Positions 48,355 through 58,787 of a DNA stretch of 64,000 nt are shown piece by piece. The notes under the pieces were generated by a model, which was not told the origin of the DNA, ran no database searches, and was given only the letters and a program-made list of their open reading frames with translations. The position numbers and the translations under genes were made by a program. The first letter of the stretch is position 1. Each line of letters starts with the position of its first letter. The stretch spans positions 726,663 through 790,662 of the forward strand of contig JNVV01000015.1 in assembly GCA_000733355.1 (NCBI GenBank), in the 5' to 3' direction. The DNA comes from Falciphora oryzae (taxonomy: Eukaryota > Ascomycota > Sordariomycetes > Magnaporthales > Magnaporthaceae).

Positions 48355-49567
48355 CCTGAGTTCTGCGGGCGCTCAGCGGCCCTGCCCGTCGTCGCTTGGC
48401 GGGCTCGGTCGTCTGGGAGTTGGGACGAGGGGCACTGCCGTCGTGGCAGAGAGCTGGGACAATTGAAGGAGACGAAAAACAAAAAAAAAAATTGCGGGAA
48501 TAGCACCTATAAAGCTGGATCCCATAAATTTGGCTAGGCACCGGCCCCAGAGGCCAAAGGCGCAGGAAAATGGTGCACAGCAAAGGGCTTTTGGCTGTGG
48601 AAAGAAATGGAACAAACTGGAGTTTGTTGGATCTGATTGATCAGAAAAGAAAATGGCAAGCGTGGGAACAAATTGGTCGGGCTGGTGACTGTTTGCGAAT
48701 AAAGGACAGCTGCGACCAGAAGTGCAGGTGGGCATGTGGTGTCTGGCCTGGCGCATAAGGCTGGTGCGGCGGAGCTGGACCCTGCTAAAAGCGAGCAGCT
48801 TCTATCCGCGGGCGGGCAGGTGCTGCACGATGGAGGGATGCAGGGCAGCTGAAAACGGCTATCAAATCGACTGGTCGAATTCCGCCTTCCCCGCCTGGCG
48901 TTTTTGGGCCTCAACAAACGACGGTCACAGACGAGAGCTGGTTTTGGGTAGCTGCGACGGCGTATGTGGAAAATGGAAAATAAAAAAGCAGCCAGGACGG
49001 AAACTGAGCAAGCCGCGGGCACGATCGAGCCGGCTTTTGCGGTTGGAGTCGATTGATTTAATTCCACCTGTGGCGGCAGTTGTGGCCAAGAGCAGTGCGG
49101 CACGCACGCGCCGCCCTCCTTGATAGCGGGGTCGACTGCTACTGCACTACGCAACGCGAAGCTGCGCCAGGCACCAAGCGACCCGCAGGGATCGTCGGTT
49201 TGGCGCGCGGTACGCTGAAAATAGCATAAGCCCACCCACCGTGCCCATGCAGAGCACGCGCACAGTAAGCTGGAGCAGTTCTCAAACGATAGCAGCTGGG
49301 CTGGAATGGAGGCCATTTTATGACCTCGCATATTATTGCCGCGCCACCATTCAGAACCAACAACTCAAAGTTCCAACAGACGTGATGGACCGGGCTGTGT
49401 ATCCTGGTGCTACCTGCGGGTGGACACCTGCCGCTGTTTTACTCGTCGATATTGAAAAATGCTCACGCGACAAGGTCCTGCTGTACACAGAAAAGGAGCC
49501 TGATCGGGTGAGTTGGGCTCAACCAGCCCTCGCCCAGAGGCTTGCTGCCCATCTCCCCATCCCTAGC
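48355..49567. other. Intergenic region between the CCCH gene and the chitin-synthase-like gene
   Basis: CCCH promoter plus 3' flank of the next gene. Open frames on either strand (for example minus 48534-49331) lack family features. I searched here for the missing catalytic half of the chitin synthase (an EDR or QRRRW motif) and did not find it. Confidence 0.5.
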
Positions 49568-51151
49568 TCAATTATGCACCAGCCTGTACGCCAGGATGCC
49601 ATCTCCCAGCTCGCGCGACGTCTCCTTGCGCCTGCACACGGCCCGCCCGCCCGACGACGACCGCAGCCTGCTCCCGCTTCTCCTAAACACACTCCCTCCT
49701 CCATTCGGGGACCCAGGCCTGCTGATGCCGGTCGCGGTAAGCGTAGCTCCCCCGGACGACCCAGGNNNNNNNNNNNNNNNNNNNNNNNNNNNNNNNNNNN
49801 NNNNNNCCGCCAGCATCCCCAGCGCGCCCGCCGCCTGCTCCGCGCGGCCCGGCAGCGGCGGCGCGGGCGGGAGCGCCTCCTCCACCACCCCTTCCCCACC
49901 CCTTACATCCTGGCCCAGCCTCCTGCTAAACACCACCGCGCACTCAGGGTGCTCCGCCATGTCCCTCAGCACCGCAGCAATAGCACCGTCCCCAACAGAG
50001 TACAGCGGCGCCCACTGGCGGCTGACAAAGGGCCCCAGGCCCAGCACGTGGTCCAGCGGCATCCACGCGTCGGCTTTTAGACAGTCTGCAAACGCGCGCA
50101 CCACCCACACGTTTGCGTCCTCGGCCGTCCGCGGGGGTGCGCGCGAGTCGAAGAAGAGCATCTGCACCGGCTGCGGCGGCAAGCTTTCACCTACCGCGTC
50201 GCCGTAGTCGTCGACGGCGGAGACCCCGCGGGACGAGGATGGAGTAGTGGCGGTGGCGGTGGTTGCCGTAGTGGTGGGGCTCCGGCCCGAGCTGGTGCTG
50301 GTGTTGACGCTGCTGCTGCTGCTCGCCACCGGGGCTCCTCCACCGCCCCCTGGCTGTCTCTGCTGCCGCTGCCGCCCCCGCTGCCGTCTCCGCGCCGCCG
50401 TCTCCTCCTCCCCCCCGTCAGTCTCGGGCCTTAAACGCACCGCGAGCTCATACGTCTCGCCCACGACACCGCGGTGGGGCATCAGGCCCGGCGCGAACAG
50501 CTTCAGGCGCATTAAGTACTCGGCTACCTCAGGCCTCATCGTATCCGACGATCCAACAATCACAAACACCACATTCTTCCACGACGGCCTCGGCCCTCCA
50601 CCGGAAACACCTCCTTCCTCGTCAAAGTCGAAATCCCATATGGGCCTCTGCTGCCGCCTGCTGGTGCCGCGCTGCTCGAGGAAGCGCAGGTTGCGGGCCA
50701 CGGCCTCGACTACCGCCGCCACCTGCGCCGCCGTGTGCCCGTCCGAGACGGCCAGCGACACGACCAGCGCCGTCGGCCGCGGCCGCGTGAAGCTGTAGGC
50801 CCGCAGCGTGTACCGCTGCCGCGTGAACTCGGACGCGCCCCAGTTGATGTCGGTCCACCGCACGTGCGAGAACTCGGTCTCGCGCGCCGCCGGGTGTAGG
50901 TGGTGTAGCTGCAGTTGCTGCCGCTGGCGTTGCTGGCGGCCGTTGTCCTCGCCCGAGTCGTGGTCGCTCGCTGCGCTTCCAAGCGGGGATCGCAGTACCG
51001 GTGGCGGCGGCGGCGGCGGCTTGACGGGGATGCTGACCCAGTGCCGGTACTCGGGCGGGATCTGTGGGAGAGGCTCTTGGAGCGTCGATACTGCTGATTC
51101 GCGCGGCGTCCCCAGCAGCGTCAACCTCTTGAGCAGGTTGTCCATTGACAT
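49568..51151 (-). CDS. Degenerate chitin-synthase-like protein lacking the catalytic half and membrane domain
   Basis: A minus-strand frame starts with ATG at 51151 (MSMDNLLKRLTLLGT; an in-frame ATG at 51253 would add 34 residues) and ends at 49568, about 527 residues including a run of N. Segments follow the order of the GT2 half of chitin synthases: SEFTRQRYTLRAY at the region before the first strand, RPRPTALVVSLAVSDGHTAA for the usual PR-x-TEL-x-VAVTMYNE, NLRFLEQR, SWKNVVFVIVGSSDTMRPEV for WKKIVVCVVSDGRAKINPR, PVQMLFFD for PVQLLFCLK, and VWVVRAFADCLKADAWMPLDH for HRWFF-x-AF...LLDAGT. The UDP-binding and DXD-like residues are changed, and EDR, QRRRW and all membrane helices are absent. A Ser/Gln-rich insertion lies near residue 265. 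It is probably inactive; a regulatory role or a decaying gene are both possible. The assembly gap leaves the carboxy end uncertain. Confidence 0.6.
   Translation of the reverse strand: MSMDNLLKRLTLLGTPRESAVSTLQEPLPQIPPEYRHWVSIPVKPPPPPPPVLRSPLGSAASDHDSGEDNGRQQRQRQQLQLHHLHPAARETEFSHVRWTDINWGASEFTRQRYTLRAYSFTRPRPTALVVSLAVSDGHTAAQVAAVVEAVARNLRFLEQRGTSRRQQRPIWDFDFDEEGGVSGGGPRPSWKNVVFVIVGSSDTMRPEVAEYLMRLKLFAPGLMPHRGVVGETYELAVRLRPETDGGEEETAARRRQRGRQRQQRQPGGGGGAPVASSSSSVNTSTSSGRSPTTTATTATATTPSSSRGVSAVDDYGDAVGESLPPQPVQMLFFDSRAPPRTAEDANVWVVRAFADCLKADAWMPLDHVLGLGPFVSRQWAPLYSVGDGAIAAVLRDMAEHPECAVVFSRRLGQDVRGGEGVVEEALPPAPPLPGRAEQAAGALGMLAXXXXXXXXXXXXXXPGSSGGATLTATGISRPGSPNGGGSVFRRSGSRLRSSSGGRAVCRRKETSRELGDGILAYRLVHN
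49766..49806. other. Assembly gap of 41 N
   Basis: The unknown bases fall inside the chitin-synthase-like frame. The number may be a placeholder, so the frame and the protein after it (toward lower coordinates) are not secure. Confidence 1.
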
Positions 51152-51628
51152 CGCGACAGCTCCATCGGCTTCCTCTTCAGAGAGATTTGTAGTAATAAGG
51201 AAAAGTAAGTAAGTAAGTGCTCGGGAAGGGCTTGGTAGGTATGAAGCACACATCTCTATTGTAAGCCTCCCGTCTCCCTCGGGGGGTAGATTAGTAAGAA
51301 ACGTCCGACAAGCGCACGGCGAACGTTGAAAACGAGCTCGTGATTGCCCGGCCCAAAAAGTCGGCTCCCCGCAGATAACCGGTAGGAGACAACTTCGGAT
51401 GGTGATTATTTTGAGTTACGCTCAGACACGTCGGGCGACCCGGTCCGGCGGCAGCGGCAGCCGGTAATCAGAACATTTACCCTCCCGGAAGAGGGAGATA
51501 GGGGGGGGGGGGAATTTGTTATTTAGATGAGACCGGGCTGGGCTGGTGCGCCAGAGCTAGACGTTTTTTGAGTGATGACAAGTGGATGGCAACCCCCCTG
51601 CGCCGCCTTTTGTTGTGACTCCTCCTGA
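51152..51628. other. Short intergenic region
   Basis: Promoter and leader of the chitin-synthase-like gene and 3' flank of the Zn2Cys6 gene. It contains a run of ten or more G near 51502-51513 and no frame of note. Confidence 0.6.
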
Positions 51629-54532
51629 TCAAAAGGGGGTGTAAAGATTGAGCACCTTCCAGATGCTGTCGTCACCAAAGTCCCCCTCAAACTGCCAAGC
51701 CGTGCTGCCCCCCTGCTGCTGCTGCTGCCCTTGCGCGTTGCCGGAGTCGGGGGTGGCCAGACCGGTGCCGGAAGCGGCAGCGTTTGCGGGGGTGACCCCC
51801 GAAGCAGCAGCAGCACCAATACCATCATCGCCCCGCGCTCCCACCATGGCAGTGACCCCCTCTCCATTGTTGATGGCGCCACGGCCCGACCGTGCCGAAG
51901 CCGACGGCGGCAGCCACATCTCCAGCTCCGTGTGGCCGGCAGCGACCCTTGCGGTGGTGTTGCTGCTAGTATCGGCCAGGAAGTCTCCGCTGCCGGCAAA
52001 CGCCTGGTGATCGCCGATCATCAACTCGTTGTAGATGAGGTCGCTCGTGGGGTAGAGCGTCTGGATGGTGGACCAGTCAAAGTCGGACGGCAGGGACCAG
52101 GGCTCGGCGGACGTCCGCGCCAGGAGCGTGTCCAGACCGCTGTTGCCGTTATCGCCGCCACCACTGCCACCACTGACACTGGCACTGCCGTCATGTGTCG
52201 GCGGCGCGGTCGCCGCGGTAGCCGACGACGAAGATGGGGTAACGCCCAGAACCCCGTCGCCAAACATGCCAACCTCGCCACCGTTTCGAACATCCACCGT
52301 CGCGAGCCGCGGGTCCACCGGCACGGTGCTGGAGGAAGTCGCCGTCGCCGAGGACCCCGCGAGCGACCGCTTAAGCCGGACCCAGATGGCCTTGAGGACA
52401 CCCACGGCCGAGCGGGCGAGGTTGTTGCGGTCCGACAGCACCTCAAACCGCTCAACGGCCCACTGGAAGTGCTGGAGCACATCCGGCAACAAATCCGGGT
52501 GCTCTCTCGGAAACAAGACAAAAATAGTAGCCACCAGCACAATCGCGTCAAACGTCCCAAAGAAAACCGCAAACGTCCGATAGTCTTCGGGCTTCATGGC
52601 GTCGAACTGTATGCGCTGGCCGCGCAGCATATCCAGGCACGCTTTCAGCGCCAACGTCCTGCTCTGCGGCCGCGTAAAGACATAAGGGCGGTGCAGGGTA
52701 AAGTACCCAAACGCCGCGAGCTGCGGGAGGATGGTGCGCACGCTGGGGAGCCACCCCCTGCAGGCCGGGTGGTCGTCGAAGCGCGTGTCTGGGTTCTCGA
52801 GCCGGAAGCAAGGGGGGATCTGCTCCTCGAGAAGCTGTATCTCGCGGTGGATCTGGTCGACGCGGCCGAAATCGCGCGGGCAGGGACCCGACGTCTCGAG
52901 CCGGACGACCTCGCGCAGTAGCGGGAGCAGCCGGAGCGTCCACATGTTACGGGTCATGGGTGTGGGAGGGTCATCGGGCCCGCGGGGCAGGACGGCGGTC
53001 CTGGATCGGCCTTCCAGCCCGCCGGTGGGCAGGGGGCAGTCGACGGGGAATGGCGGCTGGTTCTCGCCGTCGGTGGTCAGGGGCCTGCCCAGCACCAGGC
53101 CGGTGTGCACGTCCCAGAGGCAGAGCATGTGCCACAGCGAGCGGCGGTGTTGGATCTCCCACTGGTTCCGCAGCACGGCCGCCGCCGGGTCCTCCCCGTC
53201 GACGACGGCCGGGCGCGGGTCCAGGCTCTCGCGGTGCAGGCCGATCTCCTGGGCGTCGCGGATGGCGGCGCCGATGGCGTGCCAGGCCTCGGTCACCTGG
53301 GCCATGTACTTGAGGAACGAGCACCGGATGAAGCCGGCCTGGACTGTGTTGAGCGACATCTGCTGCTTGCCCAGCAGCGAGAGCACCGCGACCCCGGACT
53401 CGCTGTAGTCGTAGGCCAGGTCCTCGAACGTCATGTTGCCCGCGTACTTGAGCGCGTCAAAGACGGGGTGCGGCTCGTCGTTGGCCAGCGTCAGGAGCGC
53501 CGTGGCGACGACCTGGAAGAGCACGGCCGGGAACGCGCGCAGGTCCGGGCTGAGACCCCGAGGGCCAACGGTAGTAAAAACGCTAAAGGGGAGGCTGTTC
53601 CATTCGGCGAACTGCGCTTTAAATACGTCGTATTCCAGAGGGTACTATGGCATGTTAGTCGCAGCCAGCTTGTTGTTTCCCGCTTCACCGACAACCTCTC
53701 ACACACTTACACTTACATAATGGATATTAAACTTGGCAAAAAACACCTCGACCAGCTTCTCGATGTAGACCCGCGCCGGCAGCTGCCGGATCAGGCTCCT
53801 GTACCGCTCCCGCGTGCCAAAGTCGTCCGTCGGCCGCCCCGCGTCGGCCGTGATGCGCGTCAGCGAGTCCCCCGCGAGCCCCGGGGACGACGTGGCCCGG
53901 TCGATGCGCCGGAGGAAGCCCATGGTGGACGCGCCGCCCGCCGCGGCGTACCCAAAGTTGACGGCCTTGCCCGGCGTCGTCGTTGCCACCCCGCCGTTTT
54001 CGTCCCTCCCTGGTGGCAGCGGTGGCGCCGCACCGTCGCCGGCCGCAGGAGCAGCAGCAGCAGCAAGACCACCACCACGCCCCTTGGCGCTCGGGGCTGC
54101 GGCGGCGGCGGCTGTCTCGTAGCGGCACGCATGCTGCTTGCCGCGCGACGTGCAGTTGGTGCAGGGGTAGCTCCTGTCGCACTGCAGATCGAGCAAAGAC
54201 AAAAAGTGCGCGCTCGCGCATAGCCAGCATGAGCATGCCAGACTCAGAAATCAGCCTTTTGACCAGACCAGACAAAGGGGATGGAGGAGAAGAGATGACG
54301 ATGGTAGTAGCGCCAAGGATATTCCGTCAGGTCGCAGCCAGCGCACCTTTTGCTTCCTCCTGTGACACTCTATGCACGAAATCACGAGCCGCCGCCTCTT
54401 TTTAGGCGGTGGCGGAGCGGCAACCACCGTCGTCGGATCATCAGGGCTGCTGCTGTTCTCGTCGGAGCCGCCCACTTCGGGTGCCGCAATTGGCCCAGGG
54501 GGAGGAGCGGCGGCGGCGGCGGCCACCTCCAT
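51629..54532 (-). CDS. Zn2Cys6 fungal-specific transcription factor
   Basis: Three exons on the minus strand, 54347-54532, 53717-54181 and 51629-53644, give 888 residues. Donors are GTGCGC and GTAAGT; acceptors are GCAG and ATAG, all phase 0. The first junction is fixed by the zinc cluster: SCIECHRRKQK joins CDRSYPCTNCTSRGKQHAC, giving C-x2-C-x6-C-x5-C-x2-C-x8-C at about residues 53-80. A basic KKRRR precedes it. The middle homology (fungal_trans) domain spans about 200-560, with FFAKFNIHYYPLEYDVF, EAWHAIGAAIRDAQEIGLHR, RRSLWHMLCLWDVHTGLVLG and the LRLLPLLREVV helix. The carboxy end is Ser/Gly/Gln-rich with W and acidic patches, fitting an activation domain. Such proteins bind CGG-containing sites as dimers in the nucleus. 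No neighbouring gene suggests a pathway. Confidence 0.92.
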
Positions 54533-55691
54533 GCTGAAGGCTTAAACGGCAAAGATGCGCTTCGTGGGCGGTGTGTGTGCTGGGGCGCAGCAAGTATGTG
54601 TCGCTGCGGTTAACAATGACGGCAAATGGGGTTCGTTCCATCAACACGCAAGTGTACTCATGTCCCAAGCCTCACAGGCATTGACGGCTGACAGAATGAT
54701 GTGTAAGGATTGCCGATGCGGAGCGTCTGAAGCTGGAAAAGGCCAAGGCTACAAGGCCGGCCATGTCCCTCTGCCACTGTGGCAGGCACATTGGTGACAT
54801 GGAACTCAAGGAGGGGGAGGTAAGTGAGGTATGAGCAGTAACAATCCAGGGTGTGCAAGATGGTGAGACGGAGATAAGGCCGCACGTAGTCTTTTGCGCG
54901 CGGTTTAACTCCGAGCGGTACCCTGCTGAGCGGCTTAGGTAATGGGCTAACCTGTTTGGTGAGACGGACGACATGTGGTGACAGTACGAATACCAAGATT
55001 CACGGACGGATCTGGCACCAGAAAAGTTGCTTGAAGGATGCAGCAAAAAGGAGAAAAGTGTCCAAAAAAGAGGCACTCCAAGGAAAGGAAGCGTTAGATA
55101 GGGCAAAGAATAATAAAATGTATGAAAGCCTCAAGCTACAAGAAATGGTGAAAGAAGGAAGCACGGTGCTAATCTTGACCTGGGCTGCACGCAAAAGTCC
55201 AAGGACAAATTCGCAGGGCAACAAAGAATGGTTTCATTCTCAACTCCGTCCTCGGTCTTCTGTGGCAACCCCATTAAGCCACTAATAATATGGAGGCACC
55301 CCTCCCTATCCCCCTCAGAAAAAGTCGCAGAGCTATGATGATTTGATACTCAAGCAGCAGAAAACGACGCCTCCCGGGCAAAGAATAAAAATGATAAGCA
55401 TACCCGCACACTCTTTTACCGTCTCCTGCAAAAGTGATGCAATATTCTTCCCACTGCGTGTGATGATTCCTTTCCGTTTTGTGCTTCGTCCCGGATTAGA
55501 CCCTTGCGCCTAACAGTGAGAAATGGCATACTGATAAGAAAAAGATCCAAAAAGGAACCGTCCTAGTGTCGGAAAAGGCGCCTCGGAGGGGCCGAGAACA
55601 AGCCCGCGAAGTACTCCGGCATGGGCGGGCGCGGCTTGTCGCGTCTCCGAGGCGGCAGCGCACCGTGACGGCGGCCGCGGGAGCCACCAAG
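54533..55691. other. Intergenic region between the Zn2Cys6 gene and pyr4
   Basis: Promoter of the regulator and 3' flank of pyr4. It is AT-richer between 54950 and 55550. No supported gene or RNA was found. Confidence 0.6.
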
Positions 55692-56930
55692 CTAGGGCTG
55701 CGGCAGGCGCGCAAGGTATGCCTTCCAGGCTATGCGCCTGTACCTCTCGGCCTCGGACTGCGGGTCGCCCGCCTTGATGATGCCGCGGCCGACGATGACA
55801 ATATCGGTGCCCTTGTCACCAATGAGGAGTGACGGCGTGTTGTACTGCTGGTCGAGTCCGTCGCCCTCGAGGCCGCCCGCATTCTCGTCCTCGTCCTCGC
55901 CCTCGGGCGGGAGCTTGCACCCCGGGGTCATGTGGATGAAGGAGTCCTCGGGCGCGCTGTTGAGGGTCTGCTGCGCCACGAAGCCCATGACGAAGCCCTT
56001 GTTGTCCCGCGCTGCCTCGATGCACGCTTGCGTGTAGTCGGCCGTCATGAGGCACCCGCCGGTCGACATCTGCGCCAGGATCAGCAGGCCGCGCTCCAGC
56101 GGCGCCTCCTCGATGCCTGGAAACACCACATCGTCGGGCCCGCCCTCGGTCATGCTCTTGGACAGCCGCGGCGAGTCGGCCGGCTCGTACGACTGCGTCA
56201 CAGTCGTTATCGACACGATACTCCCCTTGCGCCCGTCTGCCGAATCCCGATTGTACGCCTGCGGGATGGGGACGGCTCCGGCCCCGAGTCCCTGCCCGCT
56301 GTTTTTGCGCGCCTTGGCCGCAGCCGACTCGTGAGGCGATTGTTGACGGCGCTGCGTGGGCGTCTGCTGTGACCTGGTGGTGGCCGTTGGCGATACCTCC
56401 TCGTCCGGGTCCTCCTCGAAGCTGTCCGAGATGGGCGTGCCGACAGTGACGCTGGTCCTGACCTCATACTTGATGCGCTCGCGCCAGTGGGCGGCAGCCT
56501 CGGCCATGGCGCGCACAACCTCCTTGCCGGCCTGGATGTTGACGTTGACAATGTGCGCCCACTCCACGATGCGCGCCGTGCCCCCGGTGTACTGCAGCTG
56601 AACCGTCTTGCCGATGTCGGCGAACTTGCGGTCCTCGAAGATGAGGAAGCCGTGGCGCCGGGCCAGCGCGGCCAGCTTGGCGCCCGTGCCCGTCTGCGGG
56701 TTGTAGTCCCAGCCGGTGACCAGGTCGTAGTGTGTCTTGAGGACCACAATGGACGGGCCGACCTTGTCGGCCAGGTGTAGCAGCTCGCGGGCGTTGGTGA
56801 CGTCGGCGCTCAGGCATAGGTTCGAGGCTTTGAGGTCCATCAGCCGGAGGAGGTACGAAGTGAGCGGGTGGCCGGCCGTTTTGGCCCGCTCCTCGTATGG
56901 TGTTGTCAGCGTCGGATGTGCGGCCGCCAT
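55692..56930 (-). CDS. pyr4: Orotidine-5'-phosphate decarboxylase
   Basis: A single exon of 412 residues starts from the ATG at 56930 with [20 protein letters not shown]. It converts OMP to UMP, the last step of de novo pyrimidine synthesis, in the cytosol. Seen: LCLSADVTN (substrate binding), [10 protein letters not shown] with the first catalytic Lys and Asp, [19 protein letters not shown] with the D-x-K-x-x-D catalytic triad, the [10 protein letters not shown] loop, GFVAQQ, and the phosphate-binding IVIVGRGI near the end. Between about residues 160 and 270 is a polar insertion ([16 protein letters not shown], and so on) absent from yeast Ura3 but typical of filamentous ascomycete Pyr4/PyrG proteins. 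All catalytic residues are present, so it should be active. Confidence 0.97.
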   Translation of the reverse strand: MAAAHPTLTTPYEERAKTAGHPLTSYLLRLMDLKASNLCLSADVTNARELLHLADKVGPSIVVLKTHYDLVTGWDYNPQTGTGAKLAALARRHGFLIFEDRKFADIGKTVQLQYTGGTARIVEWAHIVNVNIQAGKEVVRAMAEAAAHWRERIKYEVRTSVTVGTPISDSFEEDPDEEVSPTATTRSQQTPTQRRQQSPHESAAAKARKNSGQGLGAGAVPIPQAYNRDSADGRKGSIVSITTVTQSYEPADSPRLSKSMTEGGPDDVVFPGIEEAPLERGLLILAQMSTGGCLMTADYTQACIEAARDNKGFVMGFVAQQTLNSAPEDSFIHMTPGCKLPPEGEDEDENAGGLEGDGLDQQYNTPSLLIGDKGTDIVIVGRGIIKAGDPQSEAERYRRIAWKAYLARLPQP

Positions 56931-57074
56931 TTTTGCTTGATTTGCCGAGCTCTCTCTCTCTCTTTCACTCTCCCCGTCTCGCGCGTGTGTTCTGGCCTCT
57001 TCTTTTGTCTTGCTGGCTTGGGTTGTCGGGGTCGTGGTAGCTATCTGGGGTGTGGATGTGGGGGGTAGAGGTTG

Positions 57075-57102
57075 AGCGAAGCTAGAAGTTTAGCGAAGCT
57101 AG
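57075..57102. repeat. Direct repeat in the pyr4 promoter
   Basis: AGCGAAGCTAG occurs at 57075-57085 and again at 57092-57102, centred about 160 bases upstream of the pyr4 ATG. It might be a paired protein-binding site or a chance duplication. Confidence 0.6.
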
Positions 57103-58681
57103 GCTAAGCAAGTCGGGACCTAAAAGTTGCGTCACAGGCTCCTAGTTAGTGGCTGCTTGCTTTGGTCTTGGATCTGACTGGTTGGCTGGCCGCATCCCGC
57201 CGCTTGTGGCTTCAGGGGTCGGCTGTTTCTTTATCCAGTCGTCGCTTCTCTCCTGGACGGGCACGCACCTGAGGTAGTCGACTGGCTAGAAGATTCGAAT
57301 CGGCTTTTGTAAAAGGGACGGGCTGGAAGAAAGCGGCCACTGGCGTCGCACTCGCGCGAATGATGGCGCGGTCCCCGCGGAATGCGGCGGCAAGCAGGAC
57401 GCGAGCAACGCAGAGCGAGGAGCTTGTGCCTGACGGGTTTGGCCTAGAAACCAGGTCGTGGTCTAAAAACCGTGGCCGGCAACGCGCTGCGAACAGACGT
57501 TGGGAGGAGGGCGAGGGAGGAAAGGTGCGGGGGGGCAACTTTATAATAATGGGCCCTCCCACAGCGCCGGTTTCGCTAAAAGGGCGGGCAGGCAATGGAA
57601 TGGGGCCTGGCAAGGGGACGGCGTCTCCCGAAAGGCGGCAGATGCAGGAAGCGACCAAAGCAACACCAAAGCGGCGGTGCGAAGGGTTTCTGGTTCGTCG
57701 GAAGTGGAAGGCGCGGGCGTGCTCCCCTATTGAGTTCGCTGGGTGGAGGGGCAGGCACCCTTGGCAGGATCGCGGCCGTTTGTCGGCGCCGGTGGATTGT
57801 GGAAGAAGCGCAGCGCAAGGTATTTGTGTGTCGTCTGTGTGTCTCGACGCCTGTGTCTCAATGACTCTCGTGCGCCGGTCGGCCCCAGCAGGCCGGGTCA
57901 GGTCGAGTCTCTGCGAAGGGCTGATGCGAGGCGGCGGCAGTCTGGGCGAGGGCTGCAGCGTGCAGGGCAGGTGCAGTCGGGTCTTGCTTGGTGGTGTCGG
58001 TCACTGCCAATAATGGGCGAGGGGCTGCGGGTGGTGTGGTTACACGGCACCAATTTTGTGTCGCTGACTCCCAGGGTTGGACGGAGCGGGTAGGGGCGGC
58101 AGTGAATGTGAGGTGCGAAGGGTTTTTCTCTTTTTCTTTGTTTCTCAACGGTCCGGATGTTAAATGGGTTATTTTTGCCCTCTTCGCCCTCGCTCGCCGC
58201 CGTAGGTTTCCGCTTTCTCGTGCCCCCTGCCCACCAAGAAGCAGTGGCACTGGAATGGCTGCTGGGATTTGGGGCGTCGGGTCATGCGATTATGCGAGCG
58301 GGGTGGTTTCCGTTCGGCCACGTCCGTTGGGTTGGCCAAAAAGAGCGAACAGATGAAAGGAGCGGAGGCCTGGGACGTGGATACCGGGTCCAGAGCGAGC
58401 AGGGCGGCAAGCAGTCCCCTTTTAGCGACAGCAATGTTCGTCTGCCCGCTGTGCGTTGTTCTTTTCGCCGAAGCAGGGGTGTCGGGCTAGCACGATGCAA
58501 CCCTCGATTCCTGTCCTTTCCGTGATCGCTGGGGTGCCGGCGCTTTATGGAGGGTGACAGCCGGCGACGCCGGGATCGGGAAGTAATGCGGCACCCCGAC
58601 CTTCGCTTTAGCTGGTTTGTGCACCTGGGTGCTGGTATCATTTCTTTGATTTTTCTATGCCTCTCTTTTCTTGCTTCCCCC

Positions 58682-58787
58682 TTTTTTTTTTTTTTTTTTT
58701 TTTTTTCCCTGTTCTCTTTTTCTTCCTTTTCTCTTGGCGACCGTGGCCTGGAACCGGCGCAGTGCCAACCGCTAGACTAGGAACCCA
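58682..58787 (-). mobile_element. Half-tRNA retroposon with poly(A) tail
   Basis: Read on the minus strand the element begins GGTTCCTAGTCTAGCGGTTG, with a Pol III A box TAGTCTAGCGGTTGGCAC (58762-58779) set as in a tRNA D arm. It goes on through an anticodon-arm-like region to about 58738, has no T arm or B box, and then runs through A/G-rich bases into 25 consecutive A (58682-58706). A 5' tRNA half joined directly to a poly(A) tail is the form of a retroposed tRNA fragment or a minimal SINE. No clear target duplication was seen. Confidence 0.45.
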
